Origin: Paramecium tetraurelia
Taxonomy: Eukaryota > Ciliophora > Oligohymenophorea > Peniculida > Parameciidae
DNA length: 64,000 nt
Reading direction: 5' to 3'
NCBI RefSeq assembly: GCF_000165425.1
Contig: NW_001799635.1
Span: forward strand, 62,001 to 126,000
Below, in pieces: positions 12,384-24,622 of this stretch. Position 1 is the stretch's first letter. Every line of letters begins with the position of its first letter. The notes under the pieces were generated by a model. That model did no database searches, was not told the DNA's origin, and worked only from the letters and a program-made list of their open reading frames with translations. The position numbers were made by a program, and so were the translations under genes.

Positions 12384-12643
12384 TTTATAGCTGTTAACTA
12401 TCATTTAAGAATTTTTTCATGTTTTTTTAAATAACTTAATTCCTAATCAGGAGTCCTAAAATATAAAGATCTTATATTGAATATGAAACATGAAAACATG
12501 AATACTCAAAGACAGATACTTTTTCCCAGCTACAATCTGGCCACTTCCCCTCAACCTTCTGTTAATTCATGTACTTAATTTATATTTAAAAAATCACTAT
12601 TTATTAAATTAACTGAATATAATATATTTTATATATTTATTAA

Positions 12644-13990
12644 ATGAAAACAACGAATAAATTACCCCCCAGAAATACAGGTACCCAATTAAATTATGCG
12701 AATCAAAATCTATCGATTTTTTAGAATCAAAAACCAATTAACTTAAGAAGGTATACAACTGGAGCAGAAGAAATGAGAAGACATCAAAATAGTTATGGTT
12801 CCTAAAAAAGAAATGAATCAAAGTATAATTATGAATTGAGTTTAGTGAAATCCAAAAGTAAACAAAAGGTAAGTGTTAACATAATACAGCTGATAAATAA
12901 TTTACAGAGAATGGAAGACAATAACATGTATCAAGTTTGTCGGATAGTCAATCATAACAACCTCCTTTGGTAATGATAAAATGTCAAGCAAAACCATAAT
13001 TCGAGAATTTTAAGAATCACGCAAATGCTAAAAACCACAATTTTATCACCCAATAACAAAGAAATGAGAAACCTCATTCATTTAAACAAATTGCTTAAGT
13101 GAATAGTAAACACCTCTCAAATTGTAATGAACTTATTAAATTTTAAGTGTATTATGTTGGGGATTTGTAGAATGCCATTTTAAACTAAAATGCAAAGAAT
13201 TCAGAAATGTTTAGGGAACATATTGTTGTTTCCTTCACTTATATTCCATTGATTCAGAAATCAGAAATTGATATTCAGTAAATAGAAGATAAAAAATTAA
13301 ATATTCCTTTAGCAAGAAATAAGAAATGTAATTATACTGTTGATTATTGAAAATAGACAATAAAACAATCATTTTTGATATGGATGAAACATTGATGCAT
13401 TGTAATGAGGATGAAAATGACAAATGCCAATTCAAAATTCCAATAGAATTTGAGGATGGAGAGAGAATAGTAGCAGGGATTAACATCAGAAACTTCGCAA
13501 AAGAGATTATCTAAAAGTTAAGTGATGTTTGTGAAGTCATGGTCTTTACTGCCTCTCAGGATATTTATGCTAACCAAGTAAAATGGTCTGTTGTTATTTG
13601 AGGTTATAAATATTCTAGACCCACATAACAATCTAGGCAAAAGGATCTTTAGGGATAATTGCATATCTTTGGATGATAACCATTTGATCAAACATCTTGG
13701 AATTTTGAATAGAGATTTGAGGAATGTGGTCATAATTGACAATTCTTCTTGCAGCTTTGCGTAATTGTTGATTTCGACAATAAGTTAGACACCATTTAGA
13801 AAATGGGATTCCGATCATTTCATTTTACAATGATGAAAAGGACAATTAATTAATTAAGTTGTATCGATACTTGTGTTAATACATATTACCAGCTGAAGAT
13901 GTAAGGCCAATCATTTTAGCGCACTTCAAATAAGATAAACTTATCTAATATGAGACTGTTGAGGAAGCAGTTAAATAATTGTATTTTTGA
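12644..13990 (+). CDS. SCP/FCP1-type (HAD) protein phosphatase
   Basis: Encodes 410 aa. Introns are 12858–12889, 13328–13356, 13578–13602 (GAG acceptor) and 13761–13788. The N-terminal 210 residues are Lys/Asn/Gln-rich and probably disordered. The catalytic FCP1-homology domain begins KTIIFDMDETLMHC, containing the DxDxT nucleophile signature. It continues VMVFTASQDIYA, LGKRIFRDNCI, NVVIIDNSSCSFA and ENGIPIISFYND, matching CTD small phosphatase-like proteins (nucleophile, Thr/Ser and Asp-containing motifs present). Substrates in ciliates are unknown; RNA polymerase II CTD or signalling phosphoproteins are family precedents. Confidence 0.9.
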
Positions 13991-14078
13991 GATATTTGAG
14001 TCTTATTTATTTCTGTAATTTTTGTTAAAACATATTTTTAATGTGAAAGTCCTTTATTTTAATACATATTTCAGATTA

Positions 14079-14814
14079 ATGTTACTTGAAAGTGACCAAC
14101 AACACGAGAGTTCAAACCTCAATAATCTGTAACAATATAAATCTGTACATATACTATCTCCAATAGATATAATTTCAGTCAATGAGGAATAGACGAAAAA
14201 TTTATGATGACAATGATTTTAGAGAAGTTGTCAAAAACTTTTATAACTTAGTTTCAGACTTGAATAAAAGTATAATATCAATACAATCCATCAAAGTTAG
14301 GAGAATTTCGAAGCCCACCATAAGAAAACAGTCTAAATAAACTAAATAGAGAAATGCCATTCCAACTAAGGAACCTCAAAACACACAAAGAGATATCAAT
14401 ACTAAACCTGGATTATTTCAAACTTAACAATACTTTAATTGTTGTTTCAGTCAATAAATCGTAAGCCAATTAATCCCCAATTCCAATCAAACTAAATAAG
14501 CTCCTGATATCTACGATAAAAACAAACAATATCTCTATTTCTAACGCAATCAGACTCACATATAAATTGCATATAACATCTACATTAAGAAATTTGGTTC
14601 ATCCCTTGTTGAAAACTAGGATCCCACTTCTATTGCCAAAAAAGTTATGAATACCAACTTCAATCCTATTGTAATTTTCTATATTAAGAACTAGTCTCAA
14701 ATTCAAGAAGAAGAAAAGCAAAGTGAGGCATCAGATGTAAAATAAAAAAATAGCGAAGATATCAAATAGAAACCTCTGAAGGATTTGGTTCGAGAGTTTT
14801 AGAGTGATTAATGA
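14079..14814 (+). CDS. Hypothetical protein, Lys/Gln/Asn-rich
   Basis: Encodes 237 aa with one intron, 14145–14166 (22 nt), needed to leave a frame that stops at TGA. It has a charged helical piece (KIYDDNDFREVVKNFYNLV) and a later folded-looking segment (NIYIKKFGSSLVE, NFNPIVIFYIKN). No recognised family, signal peptide or TM segment. Its stop is 46 bp from the convergent gene at 14861–15739. Confidence 0.65.
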
Positions 14815-14860
14815 TTTTTAAAATTATAGAAAGTAAGTATATAAAATAAATCCATCAATA

Positions 14861-15739
14861 TCATTAATTTTTAAGTAACCTCAATTTCATCTCCATACTT
14901 GTAGATTATATTTCCTTATAAGGTTTTTAATTGACAATTGCGGTTCTTGTGTTTTATTATTATTCCAGTATTTTATTCCTCAAAACATCATAATTAACAC
15001 TCTTTCTTTCAGTTGAATTATCTTACTATTTATGTGATTAATTAAATTGCTAAACTTTTGAAATTACATATCGTTTTTAATACTTCTCTTGAGAAACATT
15101 ATTGATTGTGCATCCCATTTACTATTACTTTGTCATAGGGGATACACTTAGTTTTTACATTTGACTTCTTTTATCTCTTTTAGAAATATCGTTACTTGTA
15201 GTTATAGGTTTAGACATCTTATATTTTTCATAAACAATTCCAATTATTGAGTCTAGAGGATCAACAAAATCATTGATCGATTTTCTAATATCCAAATAAT
15301 TCAATGAAAAGAATTATAAATATGGTAACTATTCCTTAGCCATTTGATATGTGTAGTACCAACATAATGAATTTTCTGAAAATTATGCGTTTTATAATTT
15401 CAATATTGTATCATTTGAAACGTATTTTGAAATCCTTTCTGGAATACCATTCAAAGCAATTTTTGAATTGATTGGTATTAAGTCAGATAATTTCAAAAAG
15501 CTTTCACAATTTTCTTCATTTTATAAAATGCAACATAAAAATAAACATGAAATCTTTCTTAGAGTGATATTCTTTTTATCGTTCAAATTTTTCTAAATTT
15601 TATTTAAATCTTCATGATTAAAGGATTCAAACATTTTCCGTTTAAAACTTGGATTTTGATTCATATATTCCATTAATCTCAACATAGATTCAATGAGGGA
15701 TTCGATATCCGAATCAGAATTTTTTTTTAAATTTATCAT
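14861..15739 (-). CDS. Hypothetical helical protein
   Basis: A single exon of 292 aa. Residues 1–180 look alpha-helical and folded (LRKISCLFLCCILQNEEN, LNYLDIRKSINDFVDPL). The C-terminal 110 residues are basic and Gln-rich. No family recognised. It starts only 22 bp after the stop of the upstream gene on the same strand, so the two may share a transcript boundary or be very tightly packed. Confidence 0.68.
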
Positions 15740-15761
15740 ATTAAATTAAATTATACATTTT

Positions 15762-17405
15762 TCATTGTAATTAGAAATGCAAATGCTTGGGCAACTTTTG
15801 AATATGTTTTTCAACTCTTTGTCTGTTTTTGGAATCTACCCTCTTGTTGATTTAATCCATTATTGTCATTTTAAGTTGATCAAACAACTCTCGATTTTTT
15901 TCAAGCACCCTCAAAAAGTTTAACAATTCAATTGGATCACAATCATCAATGATCTTTTTGATAATCTTTACCGACAGTGTAATATCTTGATTAGCATCTT
16001 TTTTAGAGGCCAAATATATTATGTTTGCTAAACCTTAAGCACTTGACATCTCATTATTAACTGCTTGAAGACTAAATTCAACCAATCTTCCGAGATTTGG
16101 TAGATATTTATCAATCTATAATAAAATGGCTGCTAATTCCTTGACATTAAAAGCAATATCATAATATTGATAATCAACTATGAATGTTGATATAGTTTTT
16201 TAGTATTATTGATAGGTTGCTAACTTCATCACCCCAGGGATATCAATTAACTTATTTTTTAAATATTCCTCAACCAAGGAATCTAATTCTAGGACATTAT
16301 TATTGTTAATTGAAATTAAATTAACAATGTTCTAAGGATGTATTATTTGTTTATTTTTTGTTATAAATTCACATAAGTTTATTTGATAATTTCGAAATAG
16401 ATTAACACAAAATTCCCCCATTTATTTTGGAGTCATCAAGAGAAGGATTTTATGCAAATTTCCTTCTTTAAATTCTTAATCAATGCGTTTTGGTTCAATT
16501 TATTTGAAATAAGTTCCACATAAATAAAATAATGGTAGATCTTCTTCATTGAGAGTCAACTTTCTCAAGACAAAGAAGAGTCTCTGCGCCAACAGATCAT
16601 CTTTGGATTAAGAGACTCCAATGAGCAATTACATCAAATCCTTTAATTCAACCTTGTCATTTAAAATAATCAGATTGGCTATCCTTCTTAACAGCTCTTG
16701 TTTGTTTCTCAGAAGACTTAAATTTTGATACAGAGTAATAAGGGACCATTGATTGGATTGATCAGAAGACAAATCCATCTTTTCGACTGAATTTGCCACC
16801 TAATTCAAAAAATTAGTGCCAATATCTGCGTAAATTCGACTTAAGAGTGCTAAATTCTTGAGATTGTAATCTTGCAAGCCGAATTTCGAGAGTTGAATAT
16901 AATTTTAAACCCAAGCACATTGGAGCAGTTGTTTTAATAGCTTTTTGTTATGTAGGAAATGGAGGACAGTGGTTGATTCTTTGTAATCTAATTATTGTGT
17001 TGTGATGATTTTGTTAAGTACGGAATGTGGTAGTGTATCGATAGCTGCATTAGGCATGCTTTGGAGGATCTGTAGATTGCATTGAGAATTCAATTGGAGA
17101 CATTTAAGCAAAAAGGGTTTTGATGGAAATCGTTTTTGAATAACATCATTTAAGTAATTTTAGTAAGAATTAAGAGGATCTTGTGTGATATCCTGGGCGT
17201 ACTTGACGAATTGGACTAATTGGTAGGAATCCTATTTAAACATGCCAATAATTCGATTCTGATTATCAGTAAGAGATTGATGTATAAGTATTTTGTCAAT
17301 TTGTTATTGATTCTGAAGGAGTAGTTTCAGGTAGGTAATGGCTGATGTACAATCATTTAGAGGTATGGTATTCAAAGATATGGTGAATTTAGCAGCTAAT
17401 TTCAT
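15762..17405 (-). CDS. Large helical-repeat-like protein, possibly mitochondrial
   Basis: An intronless 547-aa ORF. The protein is almost entirely predicted helix, with repeating Leu-rich amphipathic units (LLKCLQLNSQCNLQIL, LLSRIYADIG, LITLYQNLSLLRNKQELL). This is reminiscent of FAST/RAP or other mitochondrial helical-repeat RNA-binding proteins. The N-terminus MKLAAKFTISLNTI is short and basic/hydroxylated and could be a mitochondrial presequence. This is inference; no diagnostic motif was found. Confidence 0.68.
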
Positions 17406-17470
17406 ATTAAAATATATTGTTGTGAAAAGAAATAATAAACTCAATATCTAATCAAAATTAATCAGAGAAT

Positions 17471-17974
17471 TCAGTGTTTTCTGAAATTGCTGAATTGAAC
17501 TTGTTTATCAAAGCTAACCTTTTTGTTTGATTTAATAGATGCAATGGATTGTTGATCATTTGAGATGTGTTCAGAATTAGGATTGCCATTTTTGTGGATT
17601 CTAAGGATTGATTTAGGTTTTAGCAAATCAAAACTAGAGCTGTTTGGTTCGAATGATGCATTCTATAGATCATTCTTAACTAAGCTTTCATTGCATTGTG
17701 GTTATGGGTAACTCTTCTTTAGCCAAGGATGTGATATTGTATTGTCGATTTCTTCTGACTGTTATGCGGTAAAGGACATCTTTAACTCATCCATCTCAGT
17801 CTTCTGTAGTTGGGCGAGTTATGGAGAGTCTTCTCTCTCTATAGTGTCGTCTTCTAATTCGATTTTGAGGATTTTCTCCAGTTTGACGGCGAATGGAGGT
17901 CTCTTTATTGAGAGTTGAACTAGGACTTCTTGATTGGTAGAGGGAAGCTACTTTGGACAGATGCTTATTCCCAT
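17471..17974 (-). CDS. Small hypothetical protein with possible PP1-docking (RVxF) motif
   Basis: A single-exon 167-aa protein, mostly low-complexity and probably disordered. Near the C-terminus, KSNKKVSFDKQVQF contains KVSF, which fits the [RK]V[x][FW] docking motif of protein phosphatase 1 partners, and PKSILRIH lies just upstream. The combination of disorder and a C-terminal RVxF-type site resembles PP1 regulatory proteins. The motif is short and can occur by chance. Ends 65 bp before the next gene start. Confidence 0.62.
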
Positions 17975-18023
17975 TTGATCTATTATGATTTGAATATTAA
18001 TTATATAATACAATTTAGAAGAA

Positions 18024-19604
18024 ATGAATTGTAATCTTTAGCAATATTTCAATAGAATACAAACTGGTTGGCAAAAAGGGAGAAGGAACATTCTCAGAAG
18101 TGATCAAATCACAATCATTCAAAACTGGAAATTATGTTGCAATTAAATGCATGAAAAATAAATTCACATCCATCGAACAAGTAAGACATACTGAATATGT
18201 GTAGGTTAATCATTTACGAGAGATACAGGCCTTAAGAAAGCTAAGTCCTCACGATCACATTATAAAGTTGATTGAAGTTCTTTAGTATGAAAATCATATA
18301 AATTTAATTTAGTGATGAACCCACAGGGCGTTTGGCTTTGGTGTTCGAGTTGATGGAACAGAATTTGTATGAACATATTAAAGGTATTATTACCAACATT
18401 TTAAATAGGCAGGAGATAACCTTTGAATCCTTAAAAAGTTAAATCTTTTATGTACTAACTGCTAAAATCTATTGAACATATGCACAGAAATGGCATCTTT
18501 CACAGAGACATTAAACCGTAATCAATATTCAAATTATTAGTGAAAACATTCTGCTAAACTCAGATCATCTCAAACTTGCCGATTTTGGATCATGCAAAGG
18601 AATCTACTCCAAACATCCCTATACTGAGTATTACTATCAATTTATGTCTCATTCTAGATATATCTCTACTAGATGGTACAGAGCCCCCGAATGCTTATTG
18701 ACAGATGGCTATTACGATCATAAAATGGATCTCTGGGGAGTAGGATGTGTCATGTTTGAAATCATCGCTTTATTTCCACTCTTCCCAGGAACCAATGAAT
18801 TAGATCAAGTCAACAAAATACACAACATCCTGGGAACTCCCAGCCAAAAAGTTTTCGATAGATTTAGAAAGTATTACCTTTATACTAGTTTAGACAAGCA
18901 ACTCATATGGAAATCAATTTCCCACCTAAACATGGCAGTGGCATTGATAGGTTGTTGTAAGGTTAAAGCAAGGAGTGCATTGATCTAATTAAATTATTGC
19001 TTATTTATGACCCTGAGGAAAGAATCAATGCCCAACAAGCCATAAGACATGAATATTTCAGAGAATTATATGAGGCTGATACTTAAAAGAGCTTTTAGCA
19101 TACTTTACAATAAATCAGAATATCGAATCACAGAGAGCAGTATGATTATAATTTATAATAATTAGGAATGACAACTCTTTGGAAAGGAGCCAGAGAATAG
19201 AAGAAAGTAAATAACAACATTAGATGAATTTCAAGAAAACTCAAAATTACTATGCGAAATCTTAGAAGAAGTCAGGAGTATATAATTATGTTATTGTTAA
19301 AGTTACCCTCTTTGTAGTTTGATTTGAGAGTTGAGAGCATCTATAAAAATACTTAACATCATGACAGTGATGATGATCTTGAGAAATAGTCATCTCATAA
19401 ATAAATGATGCTCCCATAGATTCCAAAATCTAAAAAATATGATCCTAAAAAAATATATGGCAAATAATAATACGGATCATCAAATTAGCCATATTAGTTC
19501 AATTCCAAAGGTGAGAAATTCTTTATATCTTAATAGGAAAAAAAGTGACTCATGGCTTGTAAGGTGATTACATAGTTTTGGGAAAGAAAGCAATGAATTA
19601 ATGA
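18024..19604 (+). CDS. MOK: MOK/RAGE-type (MAK/ICK/MOK family) protein kinase
   Basis: About 444 aa in eleven exons. Introns are 18031–18055, 18181–18204, 18285–18312, 18384–18408, 18518–18540, 18628–18657, 18871–18893, 19207–19223 (17 nt, or 29 nt to 19235), 19278–19302 and 19511–19536. Key motifs are GEGTFSEV (P-loop), VAIKCMK, IFHRDIKPENIL, ADFGSCKG, the activation loop PYTEYISTRWYRAPECLL (TEY as in MOK), and DLWGVGCVMFE. The substrate-lobe sequence GTNELDQVNKIHNILGTPSQK is diagnostic for MOK. The intron at 18628 splits the Glu codon of TEY. MAK/ICK/MOK kinases control cilium length in other organisms, which fits the neighbouring cilium genes. Confidence 0.94.
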
Positions 19605-19791
19605 TATATTTTAAGTTTTTAGTTGACTGATCAAATAATTTTGAATTTCAATAAGAAATATTTACAAATTTATATAATCAGTAAAAGTTTTCTATTTTTA
19701 TTCTAATATTTTAGATGAATTATTCTACGCTTTGAGAATTAGATTGTCAATTATATTATTTTATTTCTATGAACACAAATTATAAAATTAA

Positions 19792-21534
19792 TCATTAATT
19801 TTTTTACTCATCATCAACTTCATAAATTGCTTAATGTTAGTGATAATTTTTATAAGTAAACTTTCGTTTTAATGTTTAACTCTATACAAGTTTAGGACTA
19901 TTGTTAATGATTAATGTAGGATGTTGTCTAGCTGAATCTGGTGAACAAGTATCAGGTGACTGTTGATCGAATTCTTAAGTAGAAAATTTTTTAAATGCAC
20001 TCTTTTTAGGGTTTTCTGTAGGTGAACCATCAGCTAATGCTAAATTTTTACGTTTAGCGTGTTATGCTAATCTTGGACTATTCATAACAGGAACTTTAAT
20101 TTTAATTTTTTCATCTTCTACTTCATCCTCATCTCTTTATTTTGATTTCTATTTGATCTCTGGCAGTTGTAATTTATCTGATTTTTCCATTCGAAATGTG
20201 GAAGTCTGCCATAACTTCCCTTATCCAGAGCCTTTTTTCTAGGATTAGAATTTCAATTTTCTATCAGTAAAACCTCCCGAAAAAAATGGATGTTCCAAGG
20301 CCTATTATGCAGAGATTCTCTAATGTGGATCCACTTATAACATTAATTAAATAAGTTCCATGGCTGCTTAAGGCGTTCTGTAAATGCTTAGATTATCTAA
20401 ATTGATAATGCACTTCTTATTCAACTTTAAGATTTCATGATAATCATTTCCTGGAAACAAATCCTTTGAAGTGATTCTAATAAGCTTAACCATAAAATAG
20501 TTACAATTTATAGAAAATGCATCCCACACTAAAGATATCGCAAATCTTATCATATTTGAAAGTTAAATCTCTAAGATTTGCTATCTCAGGTGCGACATAT
20601 CCAGGTGTGCCACATTTGGGAAATGGGTAATTTTAGACATGGGTTTATGTTGCTAAACCAAAATCTACAATTCTCAATCCTGTGATTTAATTAGCTTCTT
20701 TAAACATAATATTTTCAGGTTTTAAATCTCTGTGCATTATGTCCAATTGATGCATTCTTGCAACTCCTGTCAAGATTTGCTATAAGACTAGAAATAGATA
20801 AATACCCATAATATTGATTTGATTTAGTCCCAGTTTAATTGTGTTAGTTACCCTTTACTTAAGACGTCGTGTAATGAGTTCCCTTTGAGATGTTCAAGTA
20901 TCAAATAAAATGTATTTTCTCCTTCATAGACTTCCTCCAATTTTACAACAGATTCGTGATCTAATATGGCCATCAAATTTATCTCGTTAAACAAGGCTTG
21001 CTAATAATATATTTCATATTTTACAAATCCACCATCTTCTTTTAGATATCTCTTTTCAACACATTTTGATGCGAAATCGTGCTTGTTATCTTTATCCACT
21101 ACAAGGTACACCTAGGAATAATGAAGATGTTTACTTTAGAAGATCCTCCCTTCCCTAATAATTTCAAGGGTTAATAGAAATCACTCACATCCTTGAACAT
21201 GATTTTATTTCTGAGATGAAATTTCAATTTTCTGATTTCCTCATCTTTAGCAACAAAATATTTGACTGAACCTTTGTACTCAAACCCAAATTAAGAAAGT
21301 TATCTGTCCTTTTCAAAAGTCCAACAAATCCTGGTTTCAAAATTCAATGGTAGTTAATATTTAGGCTATTAAGATTCGAGTTCCTTGAAAATTAATATTA
21401 ATGTGTACATTGGTAAGAATCATAGTGTCATCGATGATATATAGAAAGTAAGTGATATCTTTTAGTATATGCTTTCTCTGGCAAATTGTGCTGAAAGTTG
21501 CTAGGTCGTAATTGATTTGTGTTTTGCTTTGCAT
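19792..21534 (-). CDS. CAMK-like Ser/Thr kinase with long N-terminal extension
   Basis: Encodes 546 aa. Introns are 21384–21408, 21112–21134, 20780–20805 and 20477–20504. Residues about 1–120 form a non-kinase domain (FETRICWTFEKD, YKGSVKYFVAKDEEIRKLK) that looks PH-like. The kinase domain follows: LLGKGGSSKVYLV (P-loop), DFASKCVEK, MHRDLKPENIM, VDFGLA, GTPGYVAPEIA and DIFSVGCIFYKLL. The C-terminal 150 residues are Ser/Thr/Lys-rich. Ciliates carry many such kinases and no precise orthologue can be named. Its stop is convergent with MOK, 187 bp apart. Confidence 0.87.
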
Positions 21535-21724
21535 CCAATTTATGAATATTAAATAAAATTATTTTAAATGCCCAGTTTAATACGATGAGCATAAATAATT
21601 AATCAGGAATTCTAAATCACATCTTTTAAATGTTCGCGATGTACAAACACAATATAGACATCTGGAGTAAATGTAATTAGTTTTAATATTGTAACATATT
21701 ATTAAATTAAAATTATTAGATATT

Positions 21725-23880
21725 TCAGAATTCATCATCAGATAGCACATCATAAGTATGAAAATACTATTTTGATATTTGAGTTTACATGATTCCTATT
21801 TTAATGTCCATATCTCTTATGTCATTCTTTCATAATAATAATATCAGTACTCTCAATTAATTGATTAATTATTTTTGTTTAGATCTATTATCAGCCAAAA
21901 CCGGTGTTCTTTCTTTTACATCCAATAACTATTAATTTAATTGTTGATCAATCTCCTATTTCTCACTGTTTCCTTTATTCAATTGAGAAATTTGAAATTG
22001 TAAATTAGATATCGTATTCCTGTTCTCTTTTAAAGTAATTTAAACGTTTTCAGGAATTTACTGAGTAACATTAGTTTCTAATTTGGGTAACAACTCTAGA
22101 TAATTAATCCATTATTATTATATTTCCTAAACTTCGCTCGACTTCAAGTGTTCAGAGAGTATAGATAATTACTTAAATTATAAATGGAATTACTTTAGAA
22201 CATTTGGAAATTGTGATTATTGTTCTCTCATAATCTTTTAGATATTGTTTATTAACCTTAAGATTAGCCTCAAATTTAGAGAACTCCTTCTCAACCCTAT
22301 TAAACTCTTTAGTCCATTCATTCATTGCAACTTTGGTTTCAATCACTTATCTATCTTAAGGAACTTGATTGTAATCAGTTGATTCATTATTATATTTCTT
22401 ATGATAAAATAGTATACTCTGAGTTAACTCATCTTATTCAACTTCTTCATTTTCATTCTCTTCCTCTTAAATCTCAACAAGATCTTCATTATCTATTTTA
22501 TTAACCTAAATCACAGAGCTTTCCAAATCTTTACCAAAATTGGGGGATTCAAATTTAAAATTTATTCTAATTAATTCTCTATTGAGTAAATCATTTAAAA
22601 TGAAGCAAACCATATCTCCACATCCTTATGAAATATGAGGAGATCCCAATTACTCTGGCAATTTTATACCCCATGCTTTGATATCAATAAGCAATTTTCT
22701 GGCAGTTTCTTCAACATTATGATAATTAAGTTTGATTGGTTGTGCCATTTTATTCTTTTTCTGTTTAGGCAAACTCATTAACCAGTAGCATAACTCAACG
22801 AAGTAATAGAACCTTTGATTTTGATTTACATTTTCATCTAAAGAAAAATAATATTTTGAAACTGGTTTCTTCTTCAAAGGAATACAGAAATATTCATGAT
22901 ATTGAACCAATGACAACTTTTCATAGATGTCCTTTATAAATTACATGATTTAATTACTTCCATCATCAAAACATTAATTATCTATGGAGTCTTCTTAGTG
23001 TCAAGAAAAGTATTGTGAATTTCTTTTGATTTCTATAAAACGGTGCTTGCATCAAGTCTTTTTTACGGATCGACTACAATCATGCCTTCTATGACATCCC
23101 TTAATTATTGGCTATATCGATTCGAGACTGGTTTAAATTCCCCTTTGGTGATATTATTAAATAAATCCATGAGAGACATCTTCTCGCTTTATTTGAAGGG
23201 ACTCTTGAACTCTGCCATCTCATATGCGATGCATCCCAATGACCAGATATCTGATTTCATATCATACCCTTCGCCATGAAGGAGCTCTTCCTTTTTAATG
23301 ATAATTTACCTCAGGTGACATATATAATGGTGTTCCAACTTTAGAGTAAGCCTCTATAGTCTCCGATGAAAATATGCGACCCAAACCCAAATCTCCAACT
23401 TTCAATGAGCCATCTCCTCCTATAAATATATTGGCTGGTTTCAAATCTCTGTGCATTATCCTCTTTTCATGCATATGGTCCAATGCACTTGCTATTTGCA
23501 TTATGTAATTCCATAATTGCACTTCCTCAAATGGAGTGTCATCAGATTAAGCATTTTTAATTAGTTTTTTCAAATCTCCCCTCTCTGCCCACTCTGTAGC
23601 TATAATCAATTCGTTGTTGTAAATGAATGAGTCCAAGTATTTTATAATGTTAGGATGATCCAAAGGCTGCATTAGTTTCACCTCTTTTAAGCATTTCTCC
23701 CTTTGTTTTGGATCCATCATATCAAAAATCTAACATAAATTCACAAATCACTTTAATCTTCTTCAATGCAACAACATTCCCCTCCTTATTCATCGCCTTG
23801 TACACCGTCGAGAATTTCCCCTCGCCTATGGCTTTTTAGACCTTGTATCCATTTATTTCTTGATCAATAAATTGAGACAT
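21725..23880 (-). CDS. NEK6/7-like kinase fused in frame to IFT57
   Basis: One spliced frame encodes 680 aa. Introns are 23730–23751, 23291–23309, 22932–22957, 22172–22193 and 21827–21850. Residues 1 to about 285 are a NEK kinase: [72 protein letters not shown] and DIWSLGC, closest to NEK6/7. No TGA follows. The frame passes through MMED at 22976 and, across intron 22932–22957, into a complete IFT57 (HIPPI). That part has MEDIYEKL…KYYFSL, the CH-like N-domain, [14 protein letters not shown] [14 protein letters not shown], coiled coil, and the C-terminal [10 protein letters not shown] signature. IFT57 is an IFT-B subunit. Alternative: IFT57 begins at 22976 or 22949 as a separate gene and NEK ends at a TGA reached by reading through the unspliced intron. 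Confidence 0.82.
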
Positions 23881-23889
23881 TATTTAATA

Positions 23890-24497
23890 ATGTTAAATAC
23901 AAAACTAACTAAGTTCATAGATTCAAAAGCAGATCAGGTCAATTCATAGCTTAAGTCTGCTCAAAACACCATGCAAAACCAGACATCTCAATTAACTAAT
24001 TAAATTACAGAAGCAAATCAAACTATGAAGGTTGCTGCTCCTTTACTAAAAGCCATGGGTAAAGCTCTAATCCTATTTTTTTTAAAGGTCATTCAGAAGC
24101 TGCCCAAATTTCCAAGGGATTAGATTTGGCTTCAAAGAACCTGGTACCTATTATAGATTAGACCAATAAAACTATACAAAAGGGCACTGATATCGTTAAT
24201 TCTTAAATTTAAAAAGCATCTACCTTAGCAAATTAGTAAATTCAGAAAATTAATGTAAAATCTATATATCAATAATAAAGGAACAAGTTATGCCATAAAT
24301 AGAATCGGGTTAACAGATAATAAAATAATAATATGAAAAAGGAATGGAGGCGATTAAAGAAAATTAAAATTTTTAATCTATTGCTGTAAAAGCTGCAGTA
24401 ATAGGAATGGCAGTGAATTAAATAATGGAAACTCCAACAGATGATGGATCGGAAATATTGAATTAAAGAAAAGAAAATACATAATAATAACAATAAC

Positions 24498-24538
<41 letters not shown>

Positions 24539-24542
24539 TAAC

Positions 24543-24622
<80 letters not shown>

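Noticed and set aside
22650-22916. A stand-alone IFT57 gene starting at an internal TTG/ATG
   Set aside because: This is only one exon segment. Family-conserved residues extend upstream (MEDIYEKL) through the intron 22932–22957 and downstream through two more introns.
23043-23279. Plus-strand ORF
   Set aside because: It is antisense to the NEK kinase C-lobe, which has conserved motifs on the minus strand.
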